Source: Ministeria vibrans ATCC 50519 (Eukaryota > Opisthokonta > Filasterea). From it: a stretch of DNA of 20,643 nucleotides. Below are positions 1-9,716 of the stretch, piece by piece. The translations under genes were made by a program, and so were the position numbers. The notes beneath the pieces were generated by a model. That model worked only from the letters and a program-made list of their open reading frames with translations, was not told the DNA's origin and made no database searches. The stretch lies in contig CALSCP010000807.1 of assembly GCA_943704425.1 (NCBI GenBank), positions 1-20,643 on the forward strand. The letters are read 5' to 3'. Numbering within the stretch: the first letter of the stretch is position 1; every line of letters begins with the position of its first letter.

Positions 1-108
<108 letters not shown>

Positions 109-110
109 AA

Positions 111-3100
111 TTAATTATGTAAATGAGACAACATACCGCTTCCCATGGTATCAGTACATACGGAGGAACCGACTCCGTTGCATGATTCTGTCGCAAGATT
201 GTATCCAGCATGAAAATAAGACGAGCCCATGACGGTCCTTTCGTGATGTCCTTGGTCGACCGTCATCAGAGTGCGCACCTTGGCGTTGCTGTACGTGGCT
301 GTGCTAAGCCCGCCCGGCGGATCGTACACCACCATCAGCGGATAGTAGTCAGGCAGCTGCACGGACAAGAGTTCACTGAGTGGTCGCGCACCTGTCACAA
401 TCACGCGAGACACTTGAAAGTTGGCACCCACAACGGTGGTCCAGCCGGGCACTTCGTAGCTCACCACGAGTCGACGAGAGTAGGGATGCGCCGCGTCCAC
501 CAGTCCCGGCGACACCTCCGGTAGACCAGCTTCAAACTCACGACGCAACTCGGCCGTGCCGTCAAGACTAGACTTGTCAAACGAAAGGTCACATCCCCCA
601 AGACAATGATCCTGCTCCTTGTCCGTCAGCTCGTTCAGCAGGAACACCGATCCACCGAGAAGACCGCACGTGCTGTCTCCAAAATCTTCTTTCACGTGCA
701 CCGTCACATTAAACGCTTTGTTCGCCAGCATGGTCACGGGCGCAATGCCATCGAGACGCGTCGCAGCGCAGTCAGTGTACTCTTTGACACTGCTGCCAGC
801 ATACTCGATGCTGATAGTGGGTCGCGGGTGAAAGCGGAAGAGAGCACTGCCAGGTGAGGTGGTCAGATCAAAGAAGCTGAGGCGCTGATTCGTTCGATCA
901 AGATAGGGTGCAACCTCCGGTCGTTCGTAAATTTCCATCATGCGCAACTCAAAGGCGTGCGCTGGAAGTTCCAGAGACTCGGTGGAGTCCGACATGTGGA
1001 TGGTTGACTGCAAGAGTGGACACGACGGGCGGGTCAGCAGCAGACGAGCCGTGCCCAAGACACGGTCGCACAGGCCACCGCCCACAGTCACATTCAGTGA
1101 TCGCTTGGTCACATCGTCAAAGTCGATCAGCATATCTGCCGTTCCCAGATCGTAGTAAGGGGTGATCGGAGGAGACAAATCATCTAACAGAGAAGAGAGG
1201 TTCGGATCACCAGGCACCCCGGTGCCAGTTGGAGAGTCAGATGTCGCAGTCGCTTCAAACGTATGATTGTTGTATGACAACTCAATGTACACACGCTGTT
1301 CAATAGGCAAGTGCAGCGTGTACAGACCCTCCGCGTCAGACACGTCGCAGAAGAAGCCTTCACGAGTACCATAGAAGCTCCGTCCACACACTTTCACGCC
1401 TGCAATAGGACACCGCTTGGGTGTGGCTACCAGCGGTGGAATGGCTTTTTTGAAGCACTGGCGTTGGGGATCGACTGTAGCAAACGCCGAACTGCACCCC
1501 GAAATCTGCTCGGCGTTGCCACTGGCGGCGTACGTTGCGGAGAAGGCCGTCTCACGATGGATCACACACGACGACGTCTCAAACTTCCACGTCCATGCAT
1601 TGCAATTGGCCTGGTGAAACTCACACTCCCGAGCACACGCAAGCGCCGTGTTGTTTACCAGGGTCACCACAGTCGGCGACGACTCGGTTGTATCCCACTG
1701 CGTGTTGTCAAGGAACGTGCGAATGTCACAGCCGGCGCCAGTGAATCCAATGGCACACACGGGAGTGGCCCAGCACTTGGCTTGCGCTGCCGCGCGCTGG
1801 CTGCACCCACCTGTTGCGTCTGTGCGGTGCACGAGACGCGTAAAACTTCCAGTAAATAAGCTGCACTCGGCGGTCGCGTTCGCAAAGGACCACGCGGCAC
1901 AGCTGGTGCGACGGTCGCACTCTTGCAAGCAGTCGCGCACACTTGACGACTGAAGCGTTGTCGCCGCCGGCGCCGTGCCAACGTACGACACAGTTGCGTT
2001 GGCGTGCACAGGTGCTGGTGCGGGCGCATCAGCCACACACCATGGTCGATTTGCACCACCATTTTGAGTCGCAAACACGGGAGAACAGCCGGAGACGGTG
2101 TCCTCGTGAATAAACTTGTGAAATGCCGTCGAGTTCTTCTGCACTTCCGTGAACAGTGTGCAATATTGAGTCGCCGAACGATAGGCCCAAGCAACACAAG
2201 TGGTCTGATCAGAGCACGAACGAATGCAAGTGTCTTTGTCAGCCACCGCCGTGCCCGTGTGTCCGTCAACATACCATTCTGTCTCATTGCGTGCCAGGTT
2301 TGCGCCACACAAACCGCCAAACTTGCCGGGGGCGCAACTCGCCCAACAAGCGGTCGAGTTGATGCGCTGGCTACATCCAGCTGAGGACGACGACACCACT
2401 GCCGTCTGCTCGAGCAGCAGCACACTCGCATATTGCTTGCATGTCGCGCTCTCGTGCGCCCACGCCATGCACGCACTGTTCCTGTCGCAGAGAGTCGCAC
2501 ACGCAACGGCACTGCTCACAGTGCTTGTGCCACCACCAAGTAGCGTACCCAACACGCGTGATTGCGCCTTGGGTGACACGGTGGTGGAGGCTGATGGACG
2601 CGAAAGGCAAACGCTGCCATGTGTATCGTAGCCGGCGCGACTACAGCCGCTCCACGAGCTTGTTCGCAAAAAGAAGGTCCTTCGCAGCGCAGCAAACGTC
2701 CCGTGCAGATAACACACACCGCTGGCAAATGTCCACGAAGGACATGCCGATCCCATGATATCGCATGCCCACACACATTCTTCCCATGTGTTAGCACCGC
2801 TGGCTGTGGTCGCGAAGGAGACATCGGCCGCTTCCGTGTTGGCCAGGGCGAGTCGCTGATCACAGAGCACTCCGCCAAATCCTGGCGCACACAAACTGCA
2901 CGCATCGGCATAGGCGGCCCAGCCAGTGCGAGTGCATTCCGAAATGGCACCAATGCTTGCGGTGGGCAGCGATGCACGCAGGGAAGTACCGTTCACGTGC
3001 AGCTCACATTGATTCGTCGAATTACACAGTGGACAAAAGGTCCAGGCAAGACACTCTCCCAGACTAGCACAGGTGGAACGACACGCAGCCGCCGTCTTGG

Positions 3101-6100
3101 ACGGCGACCAGAGTGAGTTGGATGAGACAAAGACTGTGTTCTGAGACGACACAGTCACTGTGCATGCCGTACCAGACGCATCGCGAGTCTTGCCCAGAGG
3201 ACAGGGGGGTCGCAGAGTGCAGTCGGTCACATGAGTCGAGGCAAATGTCTTCGAACAGGCAGACACGCCACCCGTGTGGTAGGAGACGCCGCCTGCCGAC
3301 ACTGTCCAATGGTCGCTCAAGTGCAGACGACACGGCAGCCCACCCAGATCACTGGCCCAACTCCAGGCGGTACAGGTAGACATGCTCTCGCACTGCAGCA
3401 AACATGCGTGCGCCGAGATGGCAGTCACATGCGACGCACCCGTCTTTGTGAACAGGGTGTTTACATATTCAAAACGTTCGTCGCACAACAATCCGGTGTA
3501 TCCGGGAGCACAACCACGTTGGCGGCACATGGGCTCGTTGGCTTGGCGCGACGCACAGCCCGACACGGACGTCGCATGGTACACAATACCGCCGACCTCG
3601 GTGAACTGGTCGGTGCCAAGCTGAAGCAGACAGGTAAGGGGATCGCTGTTGCTCAGGGTGGGCGGTGTGTATGACCAGGCGGTGCACTCGATGGTCTCAT
3701 CGCACTCGAGACTACAGGCATTCGGCGAGGTTGCTTTTGCATAGACGGAACGCGCTCCGTTGTACAGAGTGTTAGAAAGAAGTAGTTGCTGGCACTGGGT
3801 GGCCGAGCCACCCTCCACAGAACAGGCCGCACGCACGCCGTTGCCCGCGTGGCGCGAGTAGGATGTAGGAAGCACGTTGTAGAGCAAGCACACACCATTA
3901 TCATGGACCCACGACATGTAGCGACCGACGGTGTCACACAGAAGTGCACAGGCACCCGCCGAGACATAAGACTGATCCAAGCTGCTCAGAAACACATCGT
4001 CGATCCACATGGCCTGTGTGACACCCGAGAGAGTCGAGTCATACGGCTGGATTTCCAACGAGCGCACAAGTCCCGACGAGGCGACAGAGCCTGCTGTCGA
4101 GAGCGCCCGGTACATGTCGAGACAAGTGACATGCCATGTGTCGTCGGCAAGCTGCTCAAAGTTGGGCCAGCGTGCCACAAGCGTGTCGGTGGACGACTGT
4201 TTTGCGGCGACGTCGGCCGTCGTCGACAGTTCAATAAAAAACCGTGTACCAGGCTGGTCGTTGGATTCGAGAATGATACGACCGGGTCGCGTGCCCGCCT
4301 TCATACGTACTGACAGACACAGGAACTCCTTGGATGCAAAGTCAAGCACATGGGCACCAGTAAACGTTTTCAAGGCGGCACTCGTGCGGGTGACACGCAG
4401 GGAAGCATCACCCGAATAGGCCGAGCTTGACACGTCCAAAGTGGCAACCGTGGTACCCGATGGGGCGCCCAAAGGCATTGTCCAGTCGGCCATGCCCGTG
4501 GCACTGTTGAACCGATCCACGTAAGTGTACTCGGACGAACTTTGCGACTGAGGCACGACACTCAGCGGGTGTGTGCCTGTGGTATAGGTAACAGTGACGT
4601 TGCCGTAGACGGGAGGTGCGGCAAGACGCACAGTGGACATGCACCATTCAAGGTTGGCGGCAGAGGCAGCGGCAAATGTGAGGCTGCACGAAAAGGTCGC
4701 ATCCGACTGTGCACGACGGACGGTGCAGTTGAAGAGCGATGGAGCGTACAGTTCACACAGACGCGAGACATGGCTGAAAGACCAGGCATAACATGACGTG
4801 GAGCGCTCACACAACGCTGCACACGTCTCAATGTCTTCCATCGTGTCCAGTGCCAGCACTTCGGGTGTACCGCATGTCGACGAGGCACTCGTCAGTGTCG
4901 CATGCGACTGGCGCAGACTCGTGCCACAGTTGCGACCGACAAATCCTGGAGCGCACGCTTGCACACACACAGGCGCATTGTTTGCCTTCGGCGTGCAGCC
5001 TGCATAAAGACTGCTAGAGAGCTGGACAGGGGCCGTTTGGAATACGTGTACTTGCGAGAAGATGGTGCACTCCTGTGTCGCGTTATTGTACTGCCATGCA
5101 ATGGCCTCCGAGTCACCCGTCGCCAGCGTCACACAGTTGGCAAGGGTACGTCGCTTGAGTGACGAGTAGATTGTGCCAAGGGGAATAGCACCAGCCAGTT
5201 CGGGGGGTGTCGTGGTGTCGCGACGGCGCAAGTCATGAAAGTTGAGGTACTCGTGGCGCGTCAGTGCTCGCGGTCGAGGCTCACTGCGCACCACAACAGC
5301 ACGAGGAATACGCTCACGAGCTGCCACAGCCGCGTACATGCTATCGTCGTGGCCCGGATCGGCCACGACCACTGCTGCGGCGGAGGAGGTGTTCTCGATG
5401 GCGTCGCGACGGCGCGACGAGCCCGCACTAGAGTCTTCGATGGGAAAGCCAACCACACCGCGCACACTCATGACGGACACATCAATGAACGTGCTCTCTT
5501 CATCAAAGTCGAAATGAGTAAACGTGAGCTTTTTCTCAGTGCAGGGTACTCCGGCGCACTCAAACTCATGAGCAAGAGTGCCTGAAAAGATTTATAAGAA
5601 AATTATATTAATATAATATTTTACTGGTACTATTATTGAGTCAATTCTTACCTTGTTGCTTGGACACGGACACGACAATCTCAACAGAGTTGTCGGGAAA
5701 TGATGTGGACATGGGATGCACGACGAACTTTCCCGCGGCATTGGTGACACCCGTGCCTGCGAGAGAGGCATCATTGACAGCGTGCCAGCGGACAACCACG
5801 TCCTTGACGGGGAAGAATCCTGTGTTAGCGCCGTGCGTCACCTTGACTGTAATCTTGGACTCGAATGCAACTGTGGCGGACTTGCACACCGAGTTGGAGT
5901 GATAGCCGGGTCCTGAGGCAAGCGGCACAAACAAGCCTGTCTCGACAGGGTAGCCCGAGGGACTCACAGCCTACGAAAAGGAGCGACAGAAATGTACCCG
6001 TCAGTGCACAGTTATATATCTTTAGTCTTCTTCTTCTTTGGCAAACCTGAATGCAGTAGGTGTGGACAGTGCCCACGGCAAGGCCACTCTCTTCAATGTT

Positions 6101-8036
6101 GTCGCGCAGTTCAAGTTCAGGCGAATGTTCCTCCTGACATCGTGACTCAACAATGTAGGTGGGCGAAAACGATCGAGGCTGAGCAATATGCGTCTGTTCA
6201 ACCAAGAGTGCTCCCTCGTAGCGCAACACATGAAAGCCAGCCTCGCACCAACTCTTGTCCGTCCAAGCAAAGATCATGTGACCGCTGTCTTGGCGCACAG
6301 CAAAGTCTTGCGGCGTACCAGTTGGATCGGTGGTGGTAGCGGCCGCATTACAATCGGAGACATCGGCACAAGGTGCCACAGTGAGTGCGGCACCGTCCCG
6401 AATACACTAAAAAGGAAGAACAAAAAGCATAATAATTATAAGAATAATAATAACAATAATAATAGTATTATTTAATTATTATTATCGTAAGACGTGATAA
6501 GCGAGAAAAATAAATGCGGCTGAGCGTACCTGAGCCGGACAGTGGAAAGGGGTGTTGACCTGATTGGAGCGCACTGTCGTCTGAGAGATAATCAGTGAAT
6601 CGATATGGAACACGGCGGTATCGTCACCGGCAGTGAAGGAGATCATTTGAACGGGACCAAGTGCCGACACACCCTTGACTCTTCGCGGCTCAATACACCC
6701 AAATTGCCAGTTTTGACTAAGGTCGAAGCCCGGATAATTGATGGTGTAGGTGACACTGGCGGGTGCAACCGAGTCGGTGTCAAAAAGACGCACCATGGTT
6801 TGCACTGAGGCGCCACCGGTCGTCGAGTAACCGTGGTGGAGGAACAGGTTGACGCGGGTGCCAGCAGTGACTGTCTTTATGGCAAAACAGAGGTATGGAT
6901 GCGTTTCAATGTTCCAGCTAAGACTGGAGGGACGGAGGATGCCAGAATGGGTGATGGCAAGGTACCCATTCGAGTTGAATCCACTGCTTGAGCTGGTGAG
7001 GACGGAGACGGTGCCGCCGCCCAGGCCGGCGCTGTTGCCGTGGGAGCTTGAGGTAAATTTGAAGTTGACCAAGTCGGTGCGACGCTCGCACAGTTGTTGA
7101 CAAATAGGCTGGTCATGTGAGGCCAGGAGTGGTCCGTTGGCAAAGACAAGGTCGTCGAGATAAAGCAGGTGGTTGGCAGGCGCACTGGCGGTGGTGACAA
7201 AACGCAGTTTGGTGGCAACGAGTGTCGTAGACGACGAGTGATACTGTCGCAGTTGGTCGTAGAAGTTTATGCAGCCATGGTGCCACTCACCGTCCAGAGT
7301 AAGATCTCCAAAAATCACTAGGTAGGCCTGTGGCACGAGCTGGGGCGCAAGCGTGAATGCAACATTGGCAGTTTTGGAAGTGCCACTGGCCGTGTACGAG
7401 AGCTCGGCACGCCACAAATTACTTGTGGTGCGGTAGGCGAGACACAGGTAACGGTTAGTATTGATGCTGACAGAGAATGTTGACGAATAGGCACCAGAAG
7501 AGACCAGAATCGAGCTCGAACCAGTGTAAGGAGTCACCTACGGAAAAAAAAATTAAAAGAATGTCGACAAGTACAAATTTCCCAAACAAATGTGCGCTTT
7601 TCGTGCTGCTGCATACCGCAGTTGAAGTTGAGCCCATGCCTTCGGCCTTGCTAGTAATTTCCGTGCTTAAGATGGCACTGAGACTGGGACGCACACATGG
7701 ACCGGTGGCGCCTTCTTCGAAGGTGAATGAGGGAACGTGGTAGTTGCGGTACATGCCGGTGTAGCCATCGTCGCTGATGCAATCCACGCTCTTGCGCATG
7801 TCGCAGTTACAAGTACTGGTAACAGTGAAGGGCACAGACTGGTCGGCCTTGCCGGCGGCAGTCCATTCCGTGTGAACAAGGTAGCGACTGCCCGGCTGGG
7901 AACCGAGATGGACTACTTCGGTCGATGTGAGCTCCGTCTTGATGGCCTCGGGTGCTTCACCTGCGTCCATTGGGAGTGGCGTGGTGACAAGCTTGGCGTC
8001 GGTCACTGTGAGAAGGAACGAACGAGCAAATGTGAA

Positions 8037-8129
<93 letters not shown>

Positions 8130-9716
8130 TGCTAAGCGGGAAAAAACTGTAGGTCTTACTAGTGGTGGAGTAGGCGAGCGCAATGGAGTAGCCAAAGATT
8201 TGCGTTGTGGCGCCCTTGTAAAAGGTTAGAATGCCACACGAGTGGGACGCGTCCTCAGAGTAGCGAGAGTAGCCGGTGGGGCAAAGACACTGATCGGCGC
8301 GAGAGACGCCGGTAAAAGCATACCATTTGCAGAAGACACAGGGACCAGAGCCGTCCACTTTGTAGTAGTCGGCGGCACAAACGCACTCGTAGCGGTTGAT
8401 TTTGTCGTGGCACGCGTTTCCAATTGGGCAAGGCGACGACGCACACTCGTCAATCTCCGACTCGCAGTTGATACCGGTGTAGCCGGCTTTGCAGTTGCAT
8501 CTGTAGTTGTCGACAAGATCAACACACACAGCATTGTTCTGGCAGGGGTTCGGCGAACAGTCGTTGATGTTGGTTTCGCAATGGTCGCCGTCGAATCCGT
8601 CATCACAGATGCATTTATAGGAGTATTTGCTAAGAGTAAGAAAGGTGGGTTCGCGGTCAATACAAAAGACAGACAGGTACACTGACAGACGAGGCACCGT
8701 TGAAAAGTTTCTTACCCTGTCACAGTTACCTCGGAATTCACATAAAATCTGGGCCGAGTAAATTTGAGTGCCGACGAGGGTTTTTGGGCATACATGGTAG
8801 CAGTTCCCAAATTCTCTACAGAGAAACCACCCGAAACACAAAAATAAATTACAATTACAAAATCGCCCTTCATCAAGATGCTTTACCATCACAAGAGCTG
8901 TCGCACTGCAGAGAAGGAGGGGAGAAAGAACAAAAGTGATAGATTGAGACATGACAACAAAGGCATCGCTCTGGATTGGTTTCACACCTGGTATCCAGTC
9001 ACTTGGACGCGTAAAAAGAGGCCGTTGCACCAAGTAGCGTACTCTGATGACGCGCCAACATCAATGGCTGAAAACGACAACGCAGCATCTGATGACCAGT
9101 TCGGCCAGTTGGTGTCTTCGATTTCTCTCGCCCACTTGCAACTGCTTATGCCCGAAGGGGTGTAAGACACACACTGCCAGAGAGAGAGGACGGTTAAACA
9201 AAGGTTAAACAACGGAATGTGGGTGAATCCCAGAGTTCTCCCAGAGAGCGAAACGACGTACCACTTTAGGCCGCAAGTCTTCCCTTTCATGGTACCAGTC
9301 ATCGATCCAACTGTTCTTCAGCTGCACTTTGACGTTGTCCATCTGGCACACCCACGAGCACTACAGAGTCAGACCAACAAGGAGTCAGCAAATTGCACAT
9401 CTCGGTGAACATCCCTTGGGGTTCTCTCTTGATCTCGTACCGTTGCTCCGTTCAAACACGGATTTCCGGCACAAGGTGTGGTCGCTGATACAGGGGAGAA
9501 CACGAGCAAGGCCATGCCAACAATGGCAGCCATAGGGGAGCCGAGAGAGACGCATCCGACGATGAGAGCGTTTTCTGTCGTGCACCAACGCAGTCGTTCG
9601 TTCAGCAGTGTGTCGCTCAAGAAAGACTCAACCTTACCGGCAACGTTGGGGTGGTAGAGAGTCAGAAGACTCGCAAGCACAAAGGCTGCGGGAATGCCGA
9701 CGGATTCGAGGCGCAT
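111..9716 (-). CDS. Gene 1: very large extracellular mosaic protein with EGF, jelly-roll-like, FN3-like and PAN/Apple modules (11 exons, probably 3'-incomplete)
   Basis: My exon model, from 5' to 3' on the minus strand, is 9716-9441, 9360-9262, 9173-8988, 8905-8887, 8815-8716, 8629-8160, 8005-7617, 7537-6530, 6406-6047, 5970-5652 and 5581-111. All ten introns are GT..AG, 70-154 bases long, and the phases close into 2898 codons. Order of modules by residue: hydrophobic N-terminus 1-78; an EGF at 82-244 split by an insert; EGFs at 245-282 and 283 onward, with a cysteine-rich ephrin-receptor-like stretch; two jelly-roll-like modules at about 490-648 and 670-835; a fibronectin III-like module at about 865-985; a carboxypeptidase-regulatory-like region around 985-1122; a PAN/Apple array at about 1150-2460 containing a third jelly-roll-like module; then the second half of the regulatory-like fold from 2466 and a DPPGG motif at 2829. 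The likely role is cell-surface or matrix adhesion/recognition; no enzyme motif is visible. Start: 9716 is the first in-frame Met after an in-frame TGA at 9740-9738, but Met62 (9533) gives a cleaner signal peptide ending P-V-S-A. The apparent end at 111 is doubtful, because a donor-like GTATGT begins at 136 and no membrane anchor follows. Exon joins are predicted, not proven. Confidence 0.8.
135..137 (-). other. Candidate 5' splice site near the apparent 3' end of gene 1
   Basis: On the minus strand the coding frame runs to G137, followed by GTATGTTG from 136, which is a good donor. After it the frame adds only eight codons beyond the split one before a TAA made of AT-rich sequence that merges into the (AAT)n run. 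Splicing here would be phase 1, like several other introns in the window. I infer that the real gene continues left of position 1. Confidence 0.55.
311..325 (-). other. DPPGG motif in the C-terminal part of the gene 1 product
   Basis: Residues around 2829 read YDPPGG after a run of alternating beta-strand-like sequence. From memory, I associate a D-P-P-G-G motif following carboxypeptidase-regulatory-like repeats with very large multi-module surface proteins of protists, where it is followed by further extracellular and membrane sequence. I cannot name the family and this is a recollection rather than a search. It adds to the impression that the protein does not end at 111. Confidence 0.4.
1290..1412 (-). 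other. Second part of a carboxypeptidase-regulatory-like beta-sandwich (gene 1)
   Basis: Residues 2466 onward read CPIAGVKVC, then a cysteine, then V-S-D-A-E-G-L-Y-T-L-H-L-P, then a Y-N-N-H-T-F motif. The pattern 'PIxGVxV ... DAxGxYxLxLP' is the classic second half of the carboxypeptidase D regulatory-like fold. The expected first strand (V-R-G-V-V-G-F-P) is not just upstream but about 1340 residues earlier, at 5465-5442. The fold assignment is pattern recognition only. Confidence 0.5.
1420..5150 (-). other. Array of about 11 PAN/Apple-like units in gene 1, with half-EGF linkers
   Basis: Roughly residues 1220-2460 contain about 11 units with the signature C-x3-C-x5-C-x-A-W-[ST]-[FWY] ... C-x-[LI]-[FYH] ... 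G-C, which is typical of PAN/Apple modules (protein or glycan binding in other families). Most units are followed by a short C ... C-A-P-G-[FYK]-x-G-x-x-C tail that looks like the C-terminal half of an EGF, then by a conserved N-T near the start of the next unit. One jelly-roll-like module interrupts the array between units 2 and 3. The array is encoded without a visible intron. The count is by eye and edge units are degenerate. Confidence 0.65.
3975..4517 (-). other. Third jelly-roll-like module of gene 1
   Basis: Residues about 1431-1611 show an opening D-W, a beta-rich run with 'SLRVTRTS', an F-L-C-L motif, a W-x3-C motif and a closing W-I-D-D-V. The same skeleton (LC, W-x3-C, then hydrophobic-D-[DS]-[LV]) is shared with the two modules in exons 7 and 8. 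The shape is like a carbohydrate-binding or MAM-type beta-sandwich, but I cannot assign a named family. Confidence 0.45.
5442..5465 (-). other. First strand of the split carboxypeptidase-regulatory-like fold (gene 1)
   Basis: Residues about 1115-1122 read V-R-G-V-V-G-F-P, directly after a T-F-I-D-V-S-V-M-S strand. In carboxypeptidase-regulatory-like repeats a 'V-x-G-x-V' strand is normally followed within about ten residues by 'P-x-x-G-V-x-V'. Here that partner is at 1412, after the PAN array. Between them also lies a low-complexity Ser/Ala/Arg segment at residues 1123-1200. Confidence 0.4.
5582..5651 (-). other. Intron 10 of gene 1
   Basis: A 70-base AT-rich intron with donor GTAAGAAT and acceptor TTTTCAG, phase 1. 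It joins residues ending K-Q-Q to G-T-L-A-H, continuing a beta-sandwich that ends F-I-D-V-S-V. It is the last clear intron before the 5.47-kb terminal exon. Confidence 0.75.
5925..6360 (-). other. Fibronectin III-like module of gene 1 (split by intron 9)
   Basis: Residues about 865-985 contain P-x-D-F-A-V-R-Q, then I-F-A-W-T-D-K-S-W-C-E-A-G-F-x-V-x-R, and close with H-T-Y-C-I-Q-A-V-S-P-S-G. This is the W/Y/V pattern of a fibronectin type III domain. The intron at 5971-6046 (phase 0) falls exactly between the Q and the A of the last strand, and removing it restores the motif, which supports the splice model. Confidence 0.6.
6407..6529 (-). repeat. AT-rich intron 8 of gene 1 with degenerate (AAT)n/(TTA)n
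   Basis: A 123-base intron (donor GTACGCTC, acceptor CCTTTTTAG, phase 0). Positions about 6430-6485 are a degenerate AAT/TTA repeat resembling the one at the left window edge. It shows that introns of this gene can host such repeats, which bears on how to read positions 1-136. Confidence 0.75.
6580..7071 (-). other. Second jelly-roll-like module of gene 1
   Basis: Residues about 670-835 in exon 8: an F-K-F strand, a Gly/Ser-rich stretch, Y-L-C-F-A, W-Q-F-G-C, and a closing F-H-I-D-S-L-I-I-S. It aligns by eye with the module just before it and with the one at 3975-4517. Glycan binding would be the guess from overall shape, and no residue set proves it. Confidence 0.45.
7133..7690 (-). other. 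First jelly-roll-like module of gene 1 (split by intron 7)
   Basis: Residues about 490-648: F-T-F-E-E-G, Y-L-C-L-A-Y, W-H-H-G-C, and closing L-Y-L-D-D-L-V-F-A. The 79-base intron at 7538-7616 (phase 0) lies inside it. A closing aspartate pair followed by a hydrophobic strand is common in MAM-type and carbohydrate-binding jelly rolls. Confidence 0.45.
8006..8159 (-). other. Intron 6 of gene 1, carrying the GT/CA repeat
   Basis: A 154-base intron (donor GTAAGACC, acceptor TTCTCACAG, phase 1). Removing it joins Y-S-T-T to M-T-D-A-K-L in frame. Well over half of the intron is the dinucleotide repeat at 8038-8127. Confidence 0.8.
8038..8127. repeat. (GT)n/(CA)n dinucleotide microsatellite, about 45 units
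   Basis: A perfect GT run on the plus strand. On the minus strand it is a (CA)n tract inside intron 6 of gene 1, ending about 32 bases before the acceptor. The apparent poly-Thr-His and poly-Cys-Val reading frames through it are artefacts of the repeat. Confidence 0.97.
8245..8616 (-). other. EGF modules 2 and 3 plus a cysteine-rich GCC2/ephrin-receptor-like stretch (gene 1)
   Basis: Exon 6 encodes the end of the first EGF (C-I-C-D-D-G-F-D-G-D-H-C) and a calcium-binding EGF beginning N-I-N-D-C. A second one begins [10 protein letters not shown], and then comes C-x2-C ... C-L-C-P-T-G-Y. The I-[ND]-[DE]-C start is the calcium-binding EGF signature. The last part resembles the ephrin-receptor-like cysteine-rich motif found in many surface proteins. 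Confidence 0.75.
8617..9357 (-). other. Insert between Cys3 and Cys4 of the first EGF of gene 1
   Basis: Cys82, Cys87 and Cys93 form C-A-G-N-P-C-L-N-G-A-T-C, the N-terminal half of an EGF. The C-terminal half (K-C-I-C-D-D-G-F-D-G-D-H-C) comes only at residues 232-244. The roughly 138 residues between are Trp- and Cys-rich (W-I-D-D-W-Y, W-P-N-W-S-S), do not look like another EGF, and are spread over four introns. I do not recognise the inserted domain. Confidence 0.6.
8887..8905 (-). other. 19-base micro-exon (exon 4 of gene 1)
   Basis: It encodes C-D-S-S-C-D plus one base. It is flanked by an acceptor CTCTGCAG and a donor GTAAAGC, and it is required to move from phase 0 to phase 1 so that exon 5 opens in frame. 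Skipping it would shift the frame. It is very short, so it is the least certain exon of the model. Confidence 0.55.

Noticed and set aside
1664-2512. Second minus-strand frame of 282 codons overlapping gene 1's last exon
   Set aside because: Arg/Cys-rich composition typical of a shifted frame, while the main frame carries consistent PAN motifs through the same bases.
8038-8127. Apparent poly-(Thr-His) or poly-(Cys-Val) protein
   Set aside because: It is translation of a (GT)n/(CA)n repeat inside an intron whose removal restores the reading frame.
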